From IMG/VR virus record IMGVR_UViG_3300027127_000005, positions 1 to 64,000 of that record: DNA of 64,000 nt, one strand, 5' to 3'. Numbering within the stretch: position 1 is the first letter of the stretch; the number at the start of each line of letters is the position of its first letter. The position numbers and the translations under genes were made by a program. A model generated the notes under the pieces. That model made no database searches and was not told where the DNA came from. It saw only the letters and a program-made list of their open reading frames with translations. This DNA comes from a virus. Shown here one piece after another: positions 46,180-51,586 of this stretch.

Positions 46180-46374
46180 TCAGTTATAAGTACAGAGTTG
46201 AGTGATACGACCGTATTGAATGCCTTCAGACCATTTGCCTCCAGCAGCAATACAGGATTGTTTGGATGGAACAATAGAGTTGCCTGTGGCAATACTAAAC
46301 AAAGCAACACATCCAATACCAGCAATAGCAACAACAATCAGCAACTCAATAAGAGTAAATCCTTTAGAGTTCAT
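46180..46374 (-). CDS. type IV pilin-like protein, 64 aa
   Basis: N-terminus MNSKGFTLIELLIVVAIAGI carries the prepilin peptidase signature: positive leader, Gly before the cleavage site, Phe +1, Glu at +5 and a hydrophobic helix. The rest is short with two Cys (GKQSC-type pair, C and LCTYN), like the C-terminal loop of pseudopilins. Start at the ATG rather than the GTG one codon earlier. Probably inserted in the membrane and perhaps processed by the host PilD. Confidence 0.8.
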   Translation of the reverse strand: MNSKGFTLIELLIVVAIAGIGCVALFSIATGNSIVPSKQSCIAAGGKWSEGIQYGRITQLCTYN

Positions 46375-46859
46375 CACAGTTTAAATGGAGAAACAATCAC
46401 ACGAGGTTCAACATAAACAGGGCGGGTTTTGCCACTGCCAGAAGGATCAGAACACATCACCCAAGTTCCTTCAGCACTGGAAGGAGAGAACAAACCATTA
46501 GGATCTGCCTGAGGAAGAGTTGTGCCAGTGTATTCATACTTCTCTGGATTAGTGTATTGAGTGGCAGCAGGAAGACCATACCCAATAGAATTACACAGAA
46601 ACACTGGACGACCAGTAGTTTCGGGAACAGTGTAAGTATAAGTCACCAGACCATCCTGGTCACGCATCTCAATAATCTGCTTCAGCAATTTACGTTCACG
46701 GAAGTTCTTGATGGCAGGCATACCCGTTTGTGATGTGCCTTCTTGTAGAATGCGTTCTTGTTGAGCACGTTGCTTATCATCAGAATCTTCATATTCTTCA
46801 CACCCAACAAGAGTTACACTCAGAAGTGCGATTGAAGCAAGAGCAATAAAAGGTTTCAT
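46374..46859 (-). CDS. lipoprotein, 161 aa
   Basis: Signal MKPFIALASIALLSVTLVGC ends in the lipobox LVGC, so the mature protein would be lipid-anchored. Mature part FLCNSIGYGLPAATQYTNPE, then NGLFSPSSAEGTWVMCSDPS is a pattern found in several phages. Function unknown. TGATG overlap with the pilin gene. Confidence 0.8.
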   Translation of the reverse strand: MKPFIALASIALLSVTLVGCEEYEDSDDKQRAQQERILQEGTSQTGMPAIKNFRERKLLKQIIEMRDQDGLVTYTYTVPETTGRPVFLCNSIGYGLPAATQYTNPEKYEYTGTTLPQADPNGLFSPSSAEGTWVMCSDPSGSGKTRPVYVEPRVIVSPFKL

Positions 46860-46864
46860 AGTTT

Positions 46865-46927
46865 TGTTGATTACTTTGTAATTATAGCAGGGATTGAGGG
46901 GAATGGGAGGGGTCTTGTGCCAGTTCG
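46865..46927 (-). promoter_or_regulatory. terminator-promoter module
   Basis: Minus strand: CTGACGAACTGGCACAAGAC, CCCTCCCATTCCCCTCAATC, CCTGC, TATAATTAC. Drives the lipoprotein and pilin genes. Confidence 0.6.
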
Positions 46928-47383
46928 TCAGAGTGTCAGGGTCTTAAGAGTCTCATCTTGACTTGATTTCAGAAGAACCTTAAGAGCATCATATTGAACT
47001 TGAGTCAGTTCAAGAGTTTGAGTCTTATAGTTTGGATTTTGTGTAACTCCCCAACGAACATCACAATAATTATCAGTCGCAAGAACCTTAAGAGTTTCTA
47101 CTGGTGCGTTTGGATTTTGTGCAACCCCATAACGAACATTATAATTCTCATCAGTCGCAAGAACTTCTAAAAGTTCTACAGGTGTGTTTGGATTTTCTGC
47201 AACCCCCCAACGAACATCAACATTCTCATCAGTCGCAAGAACCTTTAGAGTTTCTACAGGTGTGTTTGTATTATTTGCTAGTTCATATTTTTCATCAAGA
47301 GAAAGTGTGAGAACATCAGGTTCATTTACTTCCTTAAGAACTTTAAGGACGATTTCTGCGATTTGTTCTGGAGTGTAGTTCAT
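46928..47383 (-). CDS. LRV-like repeat protein, 151 aa
   Basis: Start at MNYTPEQIAEIVLKVLKEVN. At least four tandem 24-26-residue repeats of the form NPNTPVETLKVLATDEN-VRWGVA, the leucine-rich-repeat-variant/HEAT-like alpha-alpha pattern. Such repeats form protein-binding superhelices. Phage-specific target unknown. Confidence 0.75.
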   Translation of the reverse strand: MNYTPEQIAEIVLKVLKEVNEPDVLTLSLDEKYELANNTNTPVETLKVLATDENVDVRWGVAENPNTPVELLEVLATDENYNVRYGVAQNPNAPVETLKVLATDNYCDVRWGVTQNPNYKTQTLELTQVQYDALKVLLKSSQDETLKTLTL

Positions 47384-47394
47384 CAGGGATTTGG

Positions 47395-47454
47395 TTGTGT
47401 ATAAAGTCATTATAGGGCATTTGAGGGGGTTTTGGGGTTCTATTGTGCCAGTTG
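47395..47454 (-). promoter_or_regulatory. terminator-promoter module
   Basis: Minus strand: CTGACAACTGGCACAATAGA, CCCCAAAACCCCCTCAAATG, CCC, TATAATGAC. Perfect TATAAT. Confidence 0.6.
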
Positions 47455-48006
47455 TCAGAGTGTCCTTACCCCCTTATGATTTTTATAAAATGGTGCCTTG
47501 AAGTAATGATTTGCCGAACTATGAAATAAAATTATTCCTTCAGGATTCATAAACCCTGGAGAGGCAACAGAACCATAATCCCAAAGTTTATCCATCGCAT
47601 CATCAAGTTCATTAGTGCTAAACTCTCCAGTATAAAGAGTAGGAACAACATAACAACACTCTGGTTTGTTTTCATAATTCCAGATACTCACATTAAACAA
47701 GGAGAACCTTTTCTCACCTTTGGGTAGATTATAACCTCGTTGAATACCACTACCCCACCATTCTCCGTGATGACGACCAGCACCAAGTTTCATCAGTTCA
47801 TCTTTATTTTCAGATGCCCAACGATGAAACCCAAAATTGTCAGACTCTGCACTCAACCAACGATTGCGACTTCCGATAAACATATCTCCATCGTCAGTGA
47901 TGTAGATAATACCATTAGTGCCGTCAATCTTTTCAGTGACAATACATTCCTTATGAAGACGGGGGATTTTAGCAAAAGGAACGAACTCGGGGTAGTTTTC
48001 GGTCAT
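47455..48006 (-). CDS. RNA ligase, nucleotidyltransferase family, 183 aa
   Basis: Covalent-nucleotidyltransferase motifs: KIDGTNG (motif I, K is the AMP acceptor) in TEKIDGTNGI, GEWWGSGIQRG (motif III-like), PEGIILFH (motif IV) and FKAPFYK (motif V). Short, without a C-terminal domain, as in small phage Rnl2-like ligases. It would seal nicked RNA, and T4-like phages use such enzymes to repair cleaved tRNA. The neighbouring tRNA cluster makes that role plausible. Confidence 0.8.
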   Translation of the reverse strand: MTENYPEFVPFAKIPRLHKECIVTEKIDGTNGIIYITDDGDMFIGSRNRWLSAESDNFGFHRWASENKDELMKLGAGRHHGEWWGSGIQRGYNLPKGEKRFSLFNVSIWNYENKPECCYVVPTLYTGEFSTNELDDAMDKLWDYGSVASPGFMNPEGIILFHSSANHYFKAPFYKNHKGVRTL

Positions 48007-48011
48007 TATAA

Positions 48012-48317
48012 TCAGTTAGGAAGATTAGAGATAAAAGATTGAAGGTCAGCAGGCATAGCATCAGCAGGAACCTCTACAGCACGGTGCCGAATAATATCTG
48101 CGAGTGCTTTCTTATGTGCTGGATCTGCCTTGATGTACTCAAACTGCATATTTTGCAGTTCTTGAACAGCACCAGTTCGGAAGGACTTTGATTGCTCAAA
48201 GGTATTCCTACGAACATTCTCAAACTTAGGACCGAAGAATGCAGTGAAGATAAGTTGGTGGTAGGCAACACCCCAAAGAAGAGCAACACCGCCTACAATA
48301 GCAAGAATAGGTTTCAT
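48012..48317 (-). CDS. membrane-anchored protein, 101 aa
   Basis: Starts MKPILAIVGGVALLWGVAYH: one N-terminal membrane helix, then FEQSKSFRTGAVQELQNMQF and ADIIRHRAVEV, matching a familiar phage family. Role unknown. Confidence 0.7.
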   Translation of the reverse strand: MKPILAIVGGVALLWGVAYHQLIFTAFFGPKFENVRRNTFEQSKSFRTGAVQELQNMQFEYIKADPAHKKALADIIRHRAVEVPADAMPADLQSFISNLPN

Positions 48318-48496
48318 TTGATTAACAGATCAGGTGTATAGGTAGAGATAATCCTTTCAAGTAACACGTAATAAGAATATGGAGGAAAGATTGCGGCTCC
48401 GAGTTTTAAGTTCCAAACAGGAGACAATACAACTCCAGCAACCCAGGCAAATATAAAAATAACTGAGGACAAATTAGATGAAACTGAAGCTTTCAT
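48314..48496 (-). CDS. small membrane protein, 60 aa
   Basis: Starts MKASVSSNLSSVIFIFAWVA. One transmembrane helix. Coupled to 48012. Confidence 0.65.
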   Translation of the reverse strand: MKASVSSNLSSVIFIFAWVAGVVLSPVWNLKLGAAIFPPYSYYVLLERIISTYTPDLLIK

Positions 48497-48509
48497 TGGA
48501 TTTCGTTGA

Positions 48510-48580
48510 TTACCTGTGTATTATAGCAGGTCTGCAGGAGCATTGGAGGTATTGTGTGCCAATATGAGGACTGGCACAAG
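48510..48580 (-). promoter_or_regulatory. terminator-promoter module
   Basis: Minus strand: GTGCCAGT...ATTGGCAC stem, then CAATACCTCCAATGCTCCTG, then GACCTGCTATAATAC. TATAAT drives 48314 and the genes after it. Confidence 0.6.
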
Positions 48581-48586
48581 GCATAA

Positions 48587-48611
48587 AAATAGGAGGCATT
48601 ACACCTCCTTG
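48587..48611 (-). terminator. rho-independent terminator after tmRNA
   Basis: Minus strand: AGGAGG-TGTAATG-CCTCCT stem followed by ATTTTTA. Ends the tRNA/tmRNA transcript. Confidence 0.8.
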
Positions 48612-48828
48612 TAAGTTTTGGGTAAGAAGGAAACTTATAACCCCCTCACTCGTTTAGTTCAAACCAATGCGGTTTGACGAGAGAAAGCAACAATTTTGTT
48701 TGCGTTTGTTTTCTTGTCCCGTCAACAGATACAACATAAACCCCAGTCGATTCTAATTTACCCCCAAGAAGTGGAGATAATCGGTACTGCCCCGATGTCC
48801 TGGAATATAGAGGTCACATCCTCTTGAA
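48612..48828 (-). ncRNA. ssrA: two-piece (permuted) tmRNA
   Basis: Order on the minus strand is acceptor piece, a 6-nt spacer (CTTCTT), then coding piece, as in circularly permuted tmRNA of picocyanobacteria. Acceptor piece: T-arm ATCGG-GGCAGTA-CCGAT, then TATCTCC and discriminator A (48772). Coding piece starts at G 48765, GGGGGTA then ATCGACTGGGG. The acceptor stem GGGGGTA/TATCTCC pairs fully and has the G3-U70 wobble that AlaRS needs. CTGGGGT pairs with ATTCCAG to form P2. The tag reading frame gives ANKIVAFSRQTALV and TGA. A TTGACT / TATAAT promoter lies just upstream (48860-48832). Confidence 0.9.
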
Positions 48829-48906
48829 CTTATTATATAGTACCATAAAGAGTTTTATGAGTCAAGTTTCAATATAATGTTCTATGAAATGACAGTTAGC
48901 ACTAAG

Positions 48907-48978
48907 TGGAGGATAAGGAAATCGAATCCTTATTTCTGAATTGCAAATCCAGAGTAATAACCGTTATACGAATCCCCC
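48907..48978 (-). tRNA. tRNA-Ala (UGC)
   Basis: Acceptor GGGGGAT/ATCCTCC with a G3-U70 pair (the AlaRS identity element), T-arm AAGGA-TTCGATT-TCCTT, anticodon loop TTTGCAA. A register giving GCA (Cys) is possible but leaves mismatches in the anticodon stem. Confidence 0.8.
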
Positions 48979-48985
48979 ATTTTGG

Positions 48986-49057
48986 TGGCGGGGGGTGGAA
49001 TCGAACCACCAACCTGAAGCTTATGAGACTTCTGTGCAACCACTACACTTCCCCACG
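48986..49057 (-). tRNA. tRNA-Met (CAU)
   Basis: Anticodon stem GAAGT/GCTTC with loop CTCATAA, T-arm GGTGG-TTCGATT-CCACC, acceptor with one mismatch at position 1-72. One of three CAU tRNAs here; one could be an Ile2 tRNA read after lysidine modification. Confidence 0.8.
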
Positions 49058-49080
49058 ATATTTGGATAATTTATATCCAA

Positions 49081-49153
49081 CTCCAGATGTAGGTACTGCC
49101 CCTACCAATCTCCGATTAACAGTCGGGCCCGTTCGCTTGCTCGGTCATCTGGA
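49081..49153 (-). tRNA. tRNA-Asn (GUU) with unusual T-loop
   Basis: Acceptor TCCAGAT/ATCTGGA, anticodon loop CTGTTAA, but the T-arm is GTAGG-GGCAGTA-CCTAC, without TTC. The D-loop AGCAAGCGAA lacks the GG pair. Same T-loop as the tmRNA acceptor piece. Confidence 0.75.
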
Positions 49154-49162
49154 ATAAGAATG

Positions 49163-49324
49163 TCAAGTATTCATTAAATACTCAACTGTATTTACTACGT
49201 CATTCATAGCATCTCGTAAATTTTCTCTTTGGCCTGATTCTTGTTTAACAATTGGACGAGAATCTTCACATAAAGTCCATCTCCATTGATTCATTTCTTT
49301 ACAGTGCCAAAGATTAATTTTCAT
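49163..49324 (-). CDS. hypothetical protein, 53 aa
   Basis: Reads MKINLWHCKEMNQWRWTLCE. A small protein gene inside the tRNA cluster. Confidence 0.6.
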   Translation of the reverse strand: MKINLWHCKEMNQWRWTLCEDSRPIVKQESGQRENLRDAMNDVVNTVEYLMNT

Positions 49325-49469
49325 GTTTATTGTATTCGATTTTAATCCAATTCAGAAGTGCATTAAGTTCCATTCTTTTTTCTTCAGTAAGATCAAATTT
49401 CTTATTGAATAGATAAAAGTCTAGTGCCTCAATTACAACTTCTCTATCTCTTTGTGAAATTAAGGACAT
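49314..49469 (-). CDS. hypothetical protein, 51 aa
   Basis: Start at MSLISQRDREVVIEALDFYL. Helical. Overlaps the next gene by 11 bases. Confidence 0.6.
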   Translation of the reverse strand: MSLISQRDREVVIEALDFYLFNKKFDLTEEKRMELNALLNWIKIEYNKHEN

Positions 49470-49508
49470 AATGAATTTGTAGTATTTGGAGATATTTAGT
49501 TCTCCAAG

Positions 49509-49582
49509 TCGGGATGACAGGATTTGAACCTGCAACATCTTGAACCCAAATCAAGCACTCTACCAAGTTGAGCTACATCCCG
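49509..49582 (-). tRNA. tRNA-Pro (UGG)
   Basis: Acceptor CGGGATG/CATCCCG, T-loop TTCAAAT, anticodon loop TTTGGGT on stem CTTGA/TCAAG. Confidence 0.9.
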
Positions 49583-49585
49583 TGG

Positions 49586-49657
49586 TGGGTGATGAGGGAT
49601 TCGAACCCCCGACTGTCTCGGTGTAAACGAGAAACTCTACCACTGAGTTAATCACCC
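49586..49657 (-). tRNA. tRNA-Val (UAC)
   Basis: Acceptor GGGTGAT/ATCACCC, T-loop TTCGAAT, anticodon loop TTTACAC. Confidence 0.9.
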
Positions 49658-49660
49658 TGG

Positions 49661-49732
49661 AGCGAAATAGGAGATTCGAACTCCTGACGTTCTGCTTGGA
49701 AGGCAGACATTCTACCGCTGAATTAATTTCGC
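49661..49732 (-). tRNA. tRNA-Gly (UCC)
   Basis: Acceptor GCGAAAT/ATTTCGC, discriminator U, anticodon loop CTTCCAA. Confidence 0.9.
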
Positions 49733-49768
49733 ATTATTTGATTGTAAGACAGAATCAAAATTCTGTCA

Positions 49769-49840
49769 AGCCCCCGACTAGATTCGAACTAGCAACCTTC
49801 TCATTACAAGTGAGATGCACTACCATTGTGCTACAAGGGC
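49769..49840 (-). tRNA. tRNA-Thr (UGU)
   Basis: Acceptor GCCCTTG/CGGGGGC with two G-U pairs, anticodon loop CTTGTAA. Confidence 0.9.
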
Positions 49841-49861
49841 ATTATGCTTCATAAGAAGCAA

Positions 49862-49948
49862 CGGAAGGTGGGAGAGTCGAACTCCCAAGGGCTTTAACAC
49901 CTCAACGCTTTTCAAGAGCGGTTCCGTCACCAATCGGATTGACCTTCC
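49862..49948 (-). tRNA. tRNA-Ser (UGA)
   Basis: Acceptor GGAAGGT/ACCTTCC, discriminator G, long variable arm, anticodon loop CTTGAAA. Confidence 0.9.
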
Positions 49949-49987
49949 TTATAATCTATCTTTAAAGGGTGCCAGCACCCTATAAAT

Positions 49988-50191
49988 TTATTTAGAACTT
50001 ACAAAAGTGTTGATTCTATCAGCAAGTTTTTCAACTTCTTCGTATGTAGGATAATCTGGATAATCCATCTTAACCGTATTCATAGAATTTTCATTCCAAC
50101 AACGGGCAGTATCATACTCAATGCTAAACTTATCGTTAGCAAATGCATATGCTTGCTTAAAAATCTCAAATCGTAGTTCGTAAGGTGACAT
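49988..50191 (-). CDS. conserved cyanophage-type protein, 67 aa
   Basis: Start at MSPYELRFEIFKQAYAFAND, preceded by AGGAG. The MSPYELR.EI...A and the tail E.LADRINTFVSSK resemble a small family I recall from cyanophages. Role unknown. Confidence 0.75.
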   Translation of the reverse strand: MSPYELRFEIFKQAYAFANDKFSIEYDTARCWNENSMNTVKMDYPDYPTYEEVEKLADRINTFVSSK

Positions 50192-50285
50192 TCTTTTACT
50201 CCTGTGTGTTTGTGCGTTTGATGGATTAAGTGTGATATATCTCATAAGGATATAACAGGGACTTAACCTCTATCAATAGTATATA

Positions 50286-50305
50286 TGACATTCAATTGAA
50301 TGTCA
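50286..50305. repeat. 20-bp perfect palindrome at HNH gene end
   Basis: TGACATTCAATTGAATGTCA reads the same on both strands and includes the HNH stop codon. Possible terminator or protein-binding site. Confidence 0.6.
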
Positions 50306-50749
50306 AGCGTCCTTTGAGAGATTAACATTAGATGCTTTATCTCTATAGTTTTTTCTCCTATAAATGTTTCTTTGCGTATTTTTTGATTTTTTATTTTTTA
50401 CCCCAAAGGTGTCAGTTTGACTATGGCAATTTGGACATAGCATTCTTATATTGTCTTTTGTATTGTTATCTGGGTTGCCATCAATATGGTCAAATTGAAA
50501 AGTAATTGGTTTACTATTCCATTCTTGTATTCCACACATCAAACATTTATGATTTTGTTTTTCACTAATCCACTTTTTTGCGATTTCTGGTGGAACTCCT
50601 TTTTTATTATTGTAATTCCCATTTAACCATTCGGTTAAAAGTTTATTTGATTGATATTTTTGTTGGCATTTATTAGAACAATACTTACCAGTCTTTTGAG
50701 ATGGACTGAAAGAAAACTCAATACCACAAGTTAAGCAGTTGGACTTCAT
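50303..50749 (-). CDS. HNH homing endonuclease with zinc finger, 148 aa
   Basis: An N-terminal CxxC...CxxKC zinc finger (CLTCGIEF, then YCSNKCQQKY), then HNH core: HKCLMCGI, FQFDHIDGNPDNN, NIRMLCPNCHSQ. Basic tail. Placed right behind a tRNA fragment, so it probably occupied a tRNA gene. Confidence 0.85.
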   Translation of the reverse strand: MKSNCLTCGIEFSFSPSQKTGKYCSNKCQQKYQSNKLLTEWLNGNYNNKKGVPPEIAKKWISEKQNHKCLMCGIQEWNSKPITFQFDHIDGNPDNNTKDNIRMLCPNCHSQTDTFGVKNKKSKNTQRNIYRRKNYRDKASNVNLSKDA

Positions 50750-50770
50750 AATAGTTAGAGCAGTTGTAAT

Positions 50771-50778
50771 TATTTATA
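50771..50778 (-). promoter_or_regulatory. T4-type late promoter
   Basis: TATAAATA, 22 bases before the HNH start. A short possible stem (AATAG with CTATT) surrounds it. Confidence 0.6.
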
Positions 50779-50780
50779 AT

Positions 50781-50807
50781 ACTCTATTCCACTGAGTTAA
50801 GAGGACA
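50781..50807 (-). pseudogene. 5' half of a tRNA
   Basis: Reads GTCCTCT-TA-ACTC-AGTGGAATA-GAGT: a full 5' acceptor strand and D-arm (4-bp D-stem). The anticodon and T-arm are absent; the late promoter and HNH gene follow directly. The sequence looks most like the 5' half of a tRNA-Arg(UCU) type, but that is inference. Confidence 0.65.
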
Positions 50808-50810
50808 AGG

Positions 50811-50882
50811 CGAAGGGTGAGGGATTTGAACCCCCATCGCAAGGTTTTGGAGACCTGCATCTTACCATTAGACCAACCCAAC
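50811..50882 (-). tRNA. tRNA-Trp (CCA), acceptor with mismatches
   Basis: Anticodon loop CTCCAAA on an AGGT/ACCT stem, T-loop TTCAAAT. Acceptor GTTGGGT with ACCCTTC has U-U at pairs 2-71 and 3-70, so it may be decaying or corrected. Confidence 0.75.
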
Positions 50883-50886
50883 GTGG

Positions 50887-50960
50887 TATCCGTGAGAGGA
50901 TTTGAACCTCCAACACCTACCCCCTCAAGGTAGTGCCTCTTCCGATTGGGCTACACGGAC
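50887..50960 (-). tRNA. tRNA with anticodon GAG (Leu codons), short variable loop
   Basis: Acceptor GTCCGTG/CACGGAT, anticodon stem CTACC/GGTAG with loop TTGAGGG, only 5 variable bases. Leu tRNAs normally have a long variable arm; this one does not. Confidence 0.8.
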
Positions 50961-50963
50961 GAG

Positions 50964-51035
50964 TTCCAGAACTAGGATTCGAACCTAGACGTACACCTTC
51001 AAAGGGTGCTGACCTGCCAGTTAGTCGATTCTGGA
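50964..51035 (-). tRNA. tRNA-Gln (UUG)
   Basis: Acceptor TCCAGAA/TTCTGGA, anticodon loop CTTTGAA on CACC/GGTG. Confidence 0.9.
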
Positions 51036-51040
51036 GTAGG

Positions 51041-51116
51041 AGTCTAGGGTGGGATTCGAACCCACGGTGATAAGAGTTTTGCAGACTCTCGCATTCGACC
51101 ACTCTGCCACCTAGAC
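51041..51116 (-). tRNA. tRNA-Cys (GCA)
   Basis: Acceptor GTCTAGG/CCTAGAC, discriminator U, anticodon stem AGAGT/ACTCT with loop CTGCAAA. Confidence 0.9.
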
Positions 51117-51149
51117 ATTTGAACTATCTGGAATTTCCAGATAGTTGAG

Positions 51150-51221
51150 AGCCCCCAGTCGGATTTGAACCAACGACCTACTCATTACTAGTGAGTTGCT
51201 CTACCACTGAGCTATAAGGGC
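51150..51221 (-). tRNA. tRNA-Thr (AGU)
   Basis: Acceptor GCCCTTA/TGGGGGC, anticodon loop CTAGTAA. A34 is rare in bacterial tRNAs other than Arg(ACG). Confidence 0.85.
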
Positions 51222-51223
51222 GG

Positions 51224-51295
51224 GGTGCCATATGAGATTTGAACTCATCTACCCAGTTTCACAAACTGGTTCCTTAACCACTAGGATAATGACAC
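51224..51295 (-). tRNA. tRNA-His (GUG)
   Basis: Acceptor GTGTCAT/ATGGCAC, discriminator C as required for His, anticodon loop TTGTGAA. The -1 base in the DNA is T, so G-1 is not encoded. Confidence 0.9.
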
Positions 51296-51296
51296 A

Positions 51297-51368
51297 AGGC
51301 AGTAGTGGGAATTGAACCCACGGTCGCATCGGTATGAATGATGTGCTTTACCACTCAGCTATACTGCC
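51297..51368 (-). tRNA. tRNA-Met (CAU), second
   Basis: Acceptor GGCAGTA/TACTGCC, anticodon loop TTCATAC. Could be Met or lysidine-modified Ile2. Confidence 0.85.
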
Positions 51369-51370
51369 AG

Positions 51371-51458
51371 CAGAAAGGGAGGGATTCGAACCCTCGGAGG
51401 GATATTCTCCCTCGGAAGTTTAGCAAACTTCTACCTTAAGCCTCTCGGTCACCTTTCT
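51371..51458 (-). tRNA. tRNA-Ser (GCU)
   Basis: Acceptor AGAAAGG/CCTTTCT, long variable arm, discriminator G, anticodon loop TTGCTAA. Confidence 0.9.
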
Positions 51459-51509
51459 ATGTTGTCTTGAAGCAACCCATAAGGGTTTTATGTTGCCCGA
51501 AGGCAACAA
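51459..51509 (-). other. hairpin spacer between tRNAs
   Basis: Minus strand holds TTGTTGCC-TTCG-GGCAACA and further short stems. No gene. Probably a processing or stability element between tRNA-Ser and tRNA-Ile. Confidence 0.5.
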
Positions 51510-51581
51510 TTGGAATAGTGAGATTTGAACTCACGACTTCTGCGTTATCAGCACAGCACTCTACCACTGAGTTATATTCCA
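51510..51581 (-). tRNA. tRNA-Ile (GAU)
   Basis: Acceptor TGGAATA/TATTCCA, anticodon loop CTGATAA on CTGTG/CGCAG. Confidence 0.9.
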
Positions 51582-51586
51582 TTATG

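Noticed and set aside
48907-48978. Reading this tRNA as Cys (GCA)
   Set aside because: The GCA register leaves mismatches in the anticodon stem; G3-U70 supports Ala. Two clear tRNA-Cys exist elsewhere.
50917-51102. 61-codon minus-strand frame over tRNA genes
   Set aside because: Lies entirely on three tRNAs.
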